Source: CAZAQS01 sp964486825
Lineage (GTDB): Bacteria; Chloroflexota; Anaerolineae; Anaerolineales; UBA4823
NCBI GenBank assembly: GCA_964486825.1
Contig: CAZAQS010000042.1
Location: 1 to 25,469 of the forward strand
Length of the DNA stretch: 25,469 bases
Direction: 5' to 3'
Positions 1 through 6,588 of the stretch are shown here, one piece after another; positions within the stretch are counted from its first letter, which is position 1; each line of letters opens with the position of its first letter. Position numbers and translations under genes: made by a program. Under the pieces are notes generated by a model, which saw only the letters and a list, made by a program, of their open reading frames with translations, had not been told where the DNA came from and searched no databases.

Positions 1-508
1 CCGGATTGTGGTACTGGTTGGCCAGGAAGCTGTTGGGAGTCTCCTTCACAATGCGTTTAGCGACGTTATAGTAGCTACGCGGGTCTTCTGGAGCGACCGA
101 AGTAGGTGTAATCACCACCCGGGCGCCGAAAGCACGCAGGAAGCGGATCTTTTCATCGCTCATTTTATCGGGCATGACGAAGACGCATTTATAGCCCTTC
201 ACAGCCGCCGCCATCGCCAGCCCGGCCCCGGTATTCCCGGAGGTGGCTTCGACAATCGTCCCGCCTGGCTCGATCAAACCGCTTTGCTCGGCGTCTTCGA
301 TAATGGACATGCCAATGCGGTCTTTGACTGAACCGCCTGGGTTGAAGAACTCTACCTTTGCAAGCACCGTACACATGCAAGCCTTCGTGGTGACCTTGTT
401 CAGCCGGACCAAGGGGGTCTGGCCGGTGGTCTGCAAGATATTTTCATAAACCTGTGGTCTATGCTCTTGCACACGAGCGCTTGTCTGGAAAATCTGCACG
501 GTGTTCAT
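1..508 (-). CDS. Cystathionine beta-synthase / cysteine synthase family protein, N-terminal part (runs off window)
   Basis: A PLP-dependent beta-replacement enzyme of sulfur amino-acid metabolism, cytoplasmic. About 169 residues are visible and the gene continues past the left edge. The PLP-lysine motif NPGGSVKDR and the substrate loop EATSGNTG are intact. The stretch MPDKMSDEKIRFLRAFGA followed by PNSFLANQYHNP resembles cystathionine beta-synthases more than CysK, but without the C-terminus (CBS domains or not) the two cannot be separated. The ATG at 506-508 is the first in-frame start and has a weak purine-rich GGGA upstream. It lies 49 bases downstream of the lgt stop, with a hairpin in between, so it may be co-transcribed with lgt or separately expressed. 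Family is certain; exact substrate is not. Confidence 0.88.
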   Translation of the reverse strand, partial: MNTVQIFQTSARVQEHRPQVYENILQTTGQTPLVRLNKVTTKACMCTVLAKVEFFNPGGSVKDRIGMSIIEDAEQSGLIEPGGTIVEATSGNTGAGLAMAAAVKGYKCVFVMPDKMSDEKIRFLRAFGARVVITPTSVAPEDPRSYYNVAKRIVKETPNSFLANQYHNP

Positions 509-535
509 TTCGTTCCCTTTCTTACAATAGAAGAT

Positions 536-557
536 AAGCCCCGCCAGGCAGGGCTTT
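536..557 (-). terminator. Hairpin between lgt and the CBS-like gene
   Basis: AAGCCC and GGGCTT form a 6-bp stem around a 9-base loop directly after the lgt stop codon. On the minus strand the following bases (ATCTTCT) are only partly U-rich. On the plus strand the stem is followed by TTT. It may be a weak bidirectional terminator or a processing hairpin. Confidence 0.4.
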
Positions 558-1352
558 TTAAGCCTTGGCTTGAGCTGAGAAGCTCTTACGCAGTGCCTTC
601 GAATAAATCAAGGGAAGGGTAAGCGCCAAGCCTGCCAAGGCAACAAGCTGAGATTGTGTCAATCCAAACGCCAGAATCTGGTAAGAGCTGGTAAAGCCAA
701 GCAGCAGCCTTTCCAGGCTGTACAGGGTCAGGTAAACCAGGAAAAGCATCCCGGCTGGCCATCCTCGTTTGCGCAACCTCCAAAGCAGTGCGAAGATTGC
801 CAGATTAGCAATAATTTCATAGAGTGGCATGGGAGTGTAATAAACGCCAAGCTCTGGCACGAGCGCGCTGGGGTGCGTGTAGGCAAAGCCAAGTGGGCCA
901 GAAGTTGCTTTGCCCATCGCGTCTCCGGTGATGATACAGGCGATCCGGCCGACAGCCTGGGCCAGCACCAATCCAGGCGCTGCGGCATCGAGCAGCACGG
1001 ACAGCTTCCAGCCGCGCATGCGAGCTAAAATTGCGATTGCCAGCACGCCTCCAGCCACGGCGCCCCAAATAGCCAGGCCGCCTTCCCAAATATATAACGC
1101 TCGTATGGGGTTAGCAGCAAAGGTATGCCCCCAATGATCCAGCACATGGAAGAGGCGTGCTCCCAGGATACCTCCCACTACACCCCAGAGAGTGATTTCC
1201 TGGATGGCCTCCTCAGAAATACCCTTCCGCCTGGCCTCCTTGGTTCCTATCCAAACGCCAACCGAAATTGCCGCCAGGACGATCAGTCCGTACCAGCGCA
1301 GCATGAAATGCCCGATGCTGAGGATAATAGGATCGATGTTAATCGTTATCAT
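558..1352 (-). CDS. lgt: Prolipoprotein diacylglyceryl transferase (Lgt)
   Basis: Transfers a diacylglyceryl group from phosphatidylglycerol to the lipobox cysteine of prolipoproteins, the first step of lipoprotein maturation at the plasma membrane. The 264-residue protein has the usual size and about seven hydrophobic segments. The conserved region WEGGLAIWGAVAGG and the Lgt signature arginine in AVGRIACIITGD are present; the latter departs from the proteobacterial GRxGNFxNGE form. The N-terminal segment IGHFMLRWYGL is the typical membrane-entry sequence. ATG at 1350-1352 was chosen as the first in-frame start; its ribosome site (AAGG) is weak and distant. It follows the DUF2085 gene by 47 bases on the same strand, so co-transcription is likely. 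Confidence 0.93.
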   Translation of the reverse strand: MITINIDPIILSIGHFMLRWYGLIVLAAISVGVWIGTKEARRKGISEEAIQEITLWGVVGGILGARLFHVLDHWGHTFAANPIRALYIWEGGLAIWGAVAGGVLAIAILARMRGWKLSVLLDAAAPGLVLAQAVGRIACIITGDAMGKATSGPLGFAYTHPSALVPELGVYYTPMPLYEIIANLAIFALLWRLRKRGWPAGMLFLVYLTLYSLERLLLGFTSSYQILAFGLTQSQLVALAGLALTLPLIYSKALRKSFSAQAKA

Positions 1353-1399
1353 TATTGTGGAAGACCTTTCATCATTGGAGGCTTAACTTCTGGAAGAGG

Positions 1400-2134
1400 T
1401 CATTTAACGAATTGAGCATTTCCTCTATGCCCAGAGCGCGGTATTGTCTCTTCAAGATAAGGAAAAATAAACCAGATCACGCCCAGCCCGAACAGCACGC
1501 CGCTGAGCAATCGCATAATGGAATTAAATGATCCGAGCGCGTCACCGGTATAAAAAGAGGTCGAGAAAGCATAGCCGGTTAGTTCAGCCAGCCATGCATT
1601 GTCTGCTCGGAAGCCCTGCCCAATCCCGGCCAGATCGCTGATGAAATGACTGGTCCCATCCACTGCCATGGGGAGCAAAAAGATCAGCAATCCCCACCAG
1701 GGAAGGCGCTTTATTTTGCTCAGCCAGGGCCTCCATAACATCCCGAACACCCACATGCTGGTGTACATCCAGACCATGCGATCCGACCAGGCCACTTTCC
1801 ACCCGATGTCAGAAGATCCAATAAATTTTCGGAGCGTAAACATATGGGTGGTATCTGCACCGGCCCTACCTAATTCTTCGAGAGAATACATGGTCTGGGG
1901 TCCAAAGAGGAAGAAAGACCGTTCTGGTAGCTGGTGGCAAAGAAAAGAGTAGATAAAGTAGATTAAATTTGCAGGGCCGGATAACCCCAACTTCATCAAG
2001 ATTGGAGCGAGAAACGGCAGAACGATCAGACCGCCAAAACCGATGCCGAAGATTGGCAACCAGCGCCTTGTAAGGTAGGAAATCAGGCGGTCAATTGGGT
2101 TCGAAATTATGTGTGGGGTATAAAAATCTTCCAT
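1400..2134 (-). CDS. DUF2085 family integral membrane protein
   Basis: A 244-residue polytopic membrane protein of unknown function. The family hallmark is a CHQLPERSFF motif (around residues 65-75), followed by a second conserved block with RKFIGSSDIGWKVAWSDR and a late PMAVDGTSHF motif. The Cys-His pair and the acidic/His residues in the last motif suggest a buried polar or metal site, but no activity has been assigned to the family to my knowledge. About five hydrophobic stretches are visible. The start ATG at 2132-2134 follows an AGAAGA purine run. It lies between a methyltransferase gene upstream and lgt downstream, all on the minus strand. Confidence 0.82.
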   Translation of the reverse strand: MEDFYTPHIISNPIDRLISYLTRRWLPIFGIGFGGLIVLPFLAPILMKLGLSGPANLIYFIYSFLCHQLPERSFFLFGPQTMYSLEELGRAGADTTHMFTLRKFIGSSDIGWKVAWSDRMVWMYTSMWVFGMLWRPWLSKIKRLPWWGLLIFLLPMAVDGTSHFISDLAGIGQGFRADNAWLAELTGYAFSTSFYTGDALGSFNSIMRLLSGVLFGLGVIWFIFPYLEETIPRSGHRGNAQFVK

Positions 2135-2236
2135 GTATCTTCTCTTTCCAATAGTGATTATATGTATCTGGTCTTATTAAACCCAGCGCGAGGTCGCCTG
2201 AAGGGCACCAGGCAATTATGCCTATCGCTTATATTT

Positions 2237-2893
2237 TCACCTCCTACGCGCTAAAATGAGCTTGAAGATATCTGCCATACCGATATCTTCAAGCCGCTCG
2301 ATCTCCAGACCGGCCTGGCGCACGTTCTCTACCGTACGACGGTTGATGTTGGGGCCCATCATTTGGAGCACGATCGGGTTGAGGATATCCATCAAGGCGC
2401 CCATGAGCCGTTTTTCTGAACGAACATGTTCCATCAGCAGTACTCTCCCTCCTCGCCTGGTGACGCGCAGCACTTCACTTAAACCCAACAACGGATTGGG
2501 GACGGAGCAAAAGACACAGGTTGCTACAACCGAATCAAAGGACTCATCTGGGAAGGCCAGGGATTGGACATCCATCAATTGCAGCTTCATATCCAATCCT
2601 CTATGCTTGGCGTTTCCCTTGGATCGCTCTACCATCCCGGGTGTCAGATCGATGGCTGTAATTTCCATACCATCCGGATAGTGGGCCATATTCTTCCCGG
2701 TTCCAACCCCGACTTCTAATACCTTTGGCCCTTCCACCAGTGACCACAATCGTTCCCTCCAGGGAGCAAAGTGGCGCTCAGGTAGGATTTCCATCAAGTC
2801 GTAGAAAGGAGCAATCCTCTCGTATCGGCGTCGGGTGGCTTCGGTTTCTTGTGGATCCAGGATATATTTTTTTTGATATCCTATCTTGTCCAT
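2237..2893 (-). CDS. Class I SAM-dependent methyltransferase (UbiE-like)
   Basis: A 218-residue cytoplasmic Rossmann-fold methyltransferase. Motif I is VLEVGVGTGKN (residues 58-68), followed by the acidic post-I strand ITAIDLTPGMVERSK and motif II VVATCVFCSVPN. The C-terminal RGGRVLLMEHVRSE is typical of the UbiE / phospholipid methyltransferase-like branch. The substrate cannot be deduced: small lipids, quinones and metalloids are all methylated by relatives. The ATG at 2891-2893 has an AAAGGAGA ribosome site about 14 bases upstream, longer than usual, and a perfect 15-bp hairpin lies immediately ahead of that site. It may be co-transcribed with the DUF2085 gene, which starts 102 bases downstream. 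Confidence 0.85.
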   Translation of the reverse strand: MDKIGYQKKYILDPQETEATRRRYERIAPFYDLMEILPERHFAPWRERLWSLVEGPKVLEVGVGTGKNMAHYPDGMEITAIDLTPGMVERSKGNAKHRGLDMKLQLMDVQSLAFPDESFDSVVATCVFCSVPNPLLGLSEVLRVTRRGGRVLLMEHVRSEKRLMGALMDILNPIVLQMMGPNINRRTVENVRQAGLEIERLEDIGMADIFKLILARRR

Positions 2894-2916
2894 TTTGTTA
2901 TGACGGATCTCCTTTC

Positions 2917-2953
2917 GCTACTCTTCCCAAGCTACTCTCTTGGGAAGAGTAGC
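2917..2953. repeat. Perfect 15-bp inverted repeat upstream of the methyltransferase gene
   Basis: GCTACTCTTCCCAAG and its exact complement CTTGGGAAGAGTAGC flank a 7-base loop. On the minus strand it separates the His-rich secreted protein gene from the methyltransferase gene and ends next to the AAAGGAGA ribosome site. There is no U-run on either side, so it is not a canonical intrinsic terminator. Confidence 0.7.
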
Positions 2954-2981
2954 GCTTTACTATAGGATTAAGATTTTCTGC

Positions 2982-3236
2982 TTACGGTAAAACGTTGTCA
3001 ACGTGAACGTGCAATCCATTTGGCACGTGCATGACACAGATCATCCCGTCCTGGTTTATATCCTGCGCCAGGCCGATATGATGATCATGATGGTCTTCAT
3101 GGTCCATGAAATGGTGTAGCTCGAATCCGGGTGGACAAGTTCCTAGGGGAGGTCCTTGGTGTGTTGCCTGTACTGGTGCAGCCAGGAACGCCATTAGCAA
3201 GATTACGATAAATGTTATTGCCATTGCTTTTTGCAT
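2982..3236 (-). CDS. Small secreted His-rich protein with EF-hand-like loop
   Basis: An 84-residue protein with a clear signal peptide (residues 1-24, cleavage expected after VQA). The mature part holds a histidine cluster (H41, H42, H46, H49, H50, H52, H53), two cysteines (C34, C67) and the loop DINQDGMIC (residues 59-67). That loop resembles the calcium-binding DxNxDG of EF-hand/Excalibur-type peptides. I do not recognise a named family. Metal binding outside the membrane is a reasonable inference, in keeping with the copper-related genes nearby. The ATG at 3234-3236 follows a good AGGAGG-type site. Its upstream gap contains one copy of the ATAGGCAGAA motif. Confidence 0.75.
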   Translation of the reverse strand: MQKAMAITFIVILLMAFLAAPVQATHQGPPLGTCPPGFELHHFMDHEDHHDHHIGLAQDINQDGMICVMHVPNGLHVHVDNVLP

Positions 3237-3335
3237 ATTTTCCTCCTAATCTCTGAAAAAATTTTCTTATTGGGAAGAATCCTCATCCCTGCCAGCTAAT
3301 AAGACAAATATACTCCATAAATTAAGGGAAGAAAA

Positions 3336-3364
3336 TAGGCAGAATCGCCTTTCAATTAATTGAA
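3336..3364. promoter_or_regulatory. ATAGGCAGAA motif and adjacent TTCAATTAATTGAA palindrome
   Basis: The gap 3237-3402 lies upstream of the His-rich protein gene and downstream of the M23 gene. It carries TAGGCA-N4-CGCCTT (3336-3351), one of five intergenic copies of this motif in the window. An exact 14-base palindrome, TTCAATTAATTGAA (3351-3364), follows it directly. Either could be an operator, or part of a weak terminator for the M23 operon (AGGC-N6-GCCT then ATTTTCTT on the minus strand). Confidence 0.4.
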
Positions 3365-3402
3365 TTGATCAAAACCTTCCGTATACATTGCATAAACTTG
3401 TC

Positions 3403-4446
3403 CTACTCATACTCTGGTAAGAAATTCAAGGGATTCAAGAAAGAACCTCCATCCACACGAATCCGGAAATCGATATGATTGCCAGTGGATCTTCCCGTAC
3501 TGCCTGATTCGGCAACTTGTTGACCCTGGAGTACCCCCTGCCCGACAGACACCAGGTTAGCTTCGTTGTGAGCGTAATAAGTCCAATAACCATTACCGTG
3601 GTCGATAATGACCAAATTCCCGTAACCGCTGTTAGACCAACCCGAGAAGATCACCGTCCCTGAATCGGATGCGAAGATGGGTTGGCGGTAATAGGTGCCC
3701 ATATCGATCGCCGGGTGGCTCCCCCAATAATTCTGAGTGATGCGGATGGGTGGGGCGATCGGCCAAACATAATATCCAGTGCCTATATAGACGAGTGGCC
3801 CGTCATAATATCCGGGTGATTTCCGCCCCAGGCCAGCGACCAACTGAGGGCCTGGTTCCACCCATACCAGAGGACTGCGCCCGGCAGGGATGATGAGCAT
3901 TTGACCAGGGGATAAATCAAATGGCGGTATGAGATCGAAGTCGTTGCCTGGATGCGCGACGATCTCTTTTTTGGGTATACCGTGTAGCAGCTCAATCCGC
4001 TCCCAGGTATCCCCGGCTCTTACTGTATGCAATGCCCCATCCAAAGGGAGGATATTCAGTTCAGTGCCAACTTGAAGCAGTCCGGCCTCCGCGCTGATCC
4101 ATTCGTTCCCCCATAAGATAGTCTCCGGTTGCAGGTCGTATTTCTGGGCGATAGACCAGGCGCTATCACCGCTTTGGACCGTGTAGGTGGATATCTTCTG
4201 GCTAGGCCTATCTGGAAAGTGAGTGTGCAGGTTTGCCAATCGCTGAATGCCCTGGAGCAGTGGCGGTTCCGATAGCGGTGGGATCACGAAATCCGTAGGT
4301 AGGTCAGGAACATCTGCGATACTTGCAGGCAGAGCGGATGCTTTTGATGCATATGGTGTTGGCAGGCTCCCCTGGGCTGCTAAGAAAACAACTGCCATTA
4401 GGAGAGCTGCCCATAGGGATCTACTTAAGTCACTCGAATGCTTCAT
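3403..4446 (-). CDS. Secreted LysM-LysM-M23 (LytM-type) cell-wall peptidase
   Basis: A 347-residue exported protein that should bind peptidoglycan and cut, or regulate cutting of, its peptide cross-links. It has an N-terminal membrane/signal segment (residues 10-26), then two LysM repeats (about 87-133, from STYTVQSGDS, and 139-187, from LHTVRAGDT) and a C-terminal M23 domain (about 225-345). The zinc motif H244-x3-D248 and H293 (YYAHN) are present. The final HxH is H324-I-D326, so the usual third zinc ligand is Asp. The start is ATG 4444-4446, overlapping the CcdA-like stop in an ATGA; the longer frame upstream lies inside that gene. It is the last gene of a three-gene operon. Confidence 0.88.
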   Translation of the reverse strand: MKHSSDLSRSLWAALLMAVVFLAAQGSLPTPYASKASALPASIADVPDLPTDFVIPPLSEPPLLQGIQRLANLHTHFPDRPSQKISTYTVQSGDSAWSIAQKYDLQPETILWGNEWISAEAGLLQVGTELNILPLDGALHTVRAGDTWERIELLHGIPKKEIVAHPGNDFDLIPPFDLSPGQMLIIPAGRSPLVWVEPGPQLVAGLGRKSPGYYDGPLVYIGTGYYVWPIAPPIRITQNYWGSHPAIDMGTYYRQPIFASDSGTVIFSGWSNSGYGNLVIIDHGNGYWTYYAHNEANLVSVGQGVLQGQQVAESGSTGRSTGNHIDFRIRVDGGSFLNPLNFLPEYE

Positions 4447-5279
4447 ACGGTTGCCAGGATCAGCAGGCCCATGATGACTACACCGCCTCCCAGGATCAAT
4501 CTGACCCATTCCTTGTGGTGCAGGTTCCAGTGCGCCAGCCTGTTAAGGGTAGGCCGAGCCGTCGCGGCCAGCAGAATTCCTACCAGCGGCAGCACGAAGA
4601 CGATATTGTATAAAACCAGGTAAGCGTAACCCAACAAAGCTGTTGGTTGAAGCGCCAGCAAGCTGAGGACTCCCAGGTATACAGCACCGCTGCAAGGCAC
4701 TGTGCAAAGGCCGATCAAAAAACCACCGACGATCAAGGCTGGGATTGTGCCTTTCTTGGCTGCTTGGCGAGCGATCTGCCCGACCCTACCCGGAGCTTGC
4801 AGCCGCCAACCCCACTCGGGTATAAAGAAATCCTTCAACATCCATAACCCAAACAGTACTGCAAAAAGCGCTCCAAAACGGGCAGGAGCGTGGCTGCGGG
4901 TGAAGAAATCAAGCACTTTCAACATCCCAATCCCAAGACCCAGATAGGTCAGAAAGATGGCCGTGATATAAATTCCACCCCTGCTCAAGAGCCTGGCACG
5001 AACTGTGGCCACACTGGCGTGGCCTGATTGCATGGTTGCCAGCATAGCGGTGATGAACAGCAACAGGACAGTAAAGGCGCATGGATTGATGCCATCGATG
5101 GCAGCCGCTGCCAACACTGTTGGCAGTGTTACCGCCGGCAGGTAGGCATGCATCGCTTCAGACGGCGCCTGGGGATGCCATAACCCTGCCAGCGCCACAG
5201 ACCCAAGACCGATCATGCCCAGAACGGAAATGAAGAAGAGACGGCGAACTACCCCTTTAGGATAGCTTAAGCTCTCCAT
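4443..5279 (-). CDS. CcdA/DsbD-type transmembrane thiol-disulfide carrier
   Basis: A 278-residue membrane protein that should move reducing power across the membrane to extracytoplasmic thiols or haem-maturation partners. About seven hydrophobic segments are visible. The two reactive cysteines of the family are present: C67 in INPCAFTVLL and C196 in CTVPCSGAVY, with an extra C192. The long N-terminal segment before the first NPC helix could be an added membrane span. It starts 3 bases after the cupredoxin stop and overlaps the M23 start by 4 bases, so the three are translationally coupled. The cupredoxin partner suggests a role in copper-protein maturation; that is inference. Confidence 0.85.
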   Translation of the reverse strand: MESLSYPKGVVRRLFFISVLGMIGLGSVALAGLWHPQAPSEAMHAYLPAVTLPTVLAAAAIDGINPCAFTVLLLFITAMLATMQSGHASVATVRARLLSRGGIYITAIFLTYLGLGIGMLKVLDFFTRSHAPARFGALFAVLFGLWMLKDFFIPEWGWRLQAPGRVGQIARQAAKKGTIPALIVGGFLIGLCTVPCSGAVYLGVLSLLALQPTALLGYAYLVLYNIVFVLPLVGILLAATARPTLNRLAHWNLHHKEWVRLILGGGVVIMGLLILATV

Positions 5280-5282
5280 CGG

Positions 5283-5741
5283 TTAGGCCTCCACAACCAG
5301 GGTACCTTGCATGGTGGGGTTAGCTCTTCCACCGCAGCAAATATCGCAGTAAAAAGTGTAGGTACCAGGGACTTCCGGCTTAAATGTTACGTAATTCGTG
5401 CTGAGAGGCTGAGCGATGATGTTTAGACCCAGTTCGTCCACCGCCCATTGGTGCTGCCCGCCGCCATCGGTATGGTACTGGTTATCCAGGCTTTCCAGGC
5501 GGATCGTAACTTCCTCTCCAACTTTGAGGCGTATATCCTTCTTGTCGAACCCAGCCATATCGGCTGCGACATCGATGACGTTGCCTGCCATATGGGGCGG
5601 GGGTGGTCTGAAAAATGCTTCTTTGAGAAAGTAGCCGGACAACCCCAGTACGCTAAGAACAATCAGCCCGAATACGATCGAACGGATTCTTTTCTTGCGT
5701 TGGCGCCGTTGCCGGCGCGCCTCTCTCGAACTACTCGTCAT
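5283..5741 (-). CDS. Membrane-anchored cupredoxin-domain protein
   Basis: A 152-residue protein with a strongly basic cytoplasmic N-terminus (residues 5-20), one membrane span (about 21-40) and an external cupredoxin domain resembling subunit II of cytochrome oxidase. Candidate copper ligands are H90 and H97 in one loop and the block FYCDICCGG followed by NPTM (C132, C135, C136, M144). C132 and C136 have the CuA C-x3-C spacing, but the usual CuA histidine four residues later is Ala, so a full CuA site is not supported. ATG 5739-5741 is preceded by AAAGGA. It is the first gene of the operon with the CcdA-like and M23 genes. Copper storage or transfer is likely. Confidence 0.83.
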   Translation of the reverse strand: MTSSSREARRQRRQRKKRIRSIVFGLIVLSVLGLSGYFLKEAFFRPPPPHMAGNVIDVAADMAGFDKKDIRLKVGEEVTIRLESLDNQYHTDGGGQHQWAVDELGLNIIAQPLSTNYVTFKPEVPGTYTFYCDICCGGRANPTMQGTLVVEA

Positions 5742-6084
5742 ATTAAGTTATTCCTTTCTAGTCATTGCCTTTCAGAGAAAATGATGGTAGCTTTTCAATA
5801 TGGACATTGGAATTAACATGCTTAAATTGAATCATTCGAGTTAGTGATTGAATTGTAAAAGATGTGAATCATCCGGCGAAGCGTAGAACGGCGCAAAAGG
5901 GTATAGGCAGAAACACCTAAAGCAGATTTCACGATCATAATCTTGAGTTTAGAGTCGATTAGGGAGACCAATAGGGTTGTGGGTCAATCTGCCTATATCA
6001 CTGGCAGCCACCTTGCGCGTGACGAGCACTCTTCACACCGGTAAGATTAGGGATATAGAGGTAGCCAAAAGGAGACTTTAGTTG
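5742..6084. promoter_or_regulatory. Divergent intergenic region with paired inverted ATAGGCAGA motifs
   Basis: This 343-base gap separates the minus-strand cupredoxin operon from the plus-strand CCxHH membrane protein and must hold both promoters. No gene is visible in it. TATAGGCAGA (5902-5911) and its exact complement TCTGCCTATA (5988-5997) form an inverted pair 76 bases apart, each overlapping an imperfect TAGGCA-N4-TGCCTA site. I could not assign confident -35/-10 boxes. Confidence 0.45.
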
Positions 6085-6588
6085 ATGCCCGAAACAAGGC
6101 GGATATTTATCCCCGTTGCAGCCGGCTTTCTCGGCGCGATCGTGTTAACCCTGCTCTACTTCGGCATCGTCTCATTAGCCGAAAGTCCAAAACATGCAGT
6201 TGAGTTATTCTGGCAGGATCGCTGGATCGTCATCCCAATCATCAGCGGGTTTGGCGTGCAGGTGGGATTATATACAGTCATCAAGAAGCGCCTGTTCATC
6301 CCCATCTCAGCCCCAGGACCGAGCGGACCCCTGCTGGGGGCTGGAGGCGGAACATCCACTCTGGCGATGGTAGCTTGTTGTGCACACCATGTGGCTGACG
6401 TGCTCCCCATCCTGGGTTTGACCGCTGCGGCGACCTTCCTGGCTCAGTACCGGACAGCTTTTATGCTGGTTGGCCTGGGCACTACCGTTATTGGGATCAT
6501 TGTGATGCTGTTGATTCTGTTTAGAGAGCGGCAGAAAGCCGTGGAAAGTATGGGCGGACCGGCGAGCTTACAGACCGGTTCTGATTAG
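6085..6588 (+). CDS. Small four-helix membrane protein with CCxHHxxD motif
   Basis: A 167-residue hydrophobic protein with about four membrane spans. The notable motif is ACCAHHVADVLPILG (residues 97-111: C98, C99, H101, H102, D105) at the start of the third span, preceded by a Gly-rich GAGGGTST. Such Cys/His residues at a membrane edge suggest metal or thiol chemistry, but I know no established function. A TTG codon lies directly before the chosen ATG (6085); GGAGA at 6071-6075 could serve either. The stop overlaps that of the convergent L,D-transpeptidase gene in a shared TTAG (6585-6588). Neighbouring cupredoxin, CcdA-like and CopA genes make a role in copper handling plausible. Confidence 0.8.
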   Translation: MPETRRIFIPVAAGFLGAIVLTLLYFGIVSLAESPKHAVELFWQDRWIVIPIISGFGVQVGLYTVIKKRLFIPISAPGPSGPLLGAGGGTSTLAMVACCAHHVADVLPILGLTAAATFLAQYRTAFMLVGLGTTVIGIIVMLLILFRERQKAVESMGGPASLQTGSD

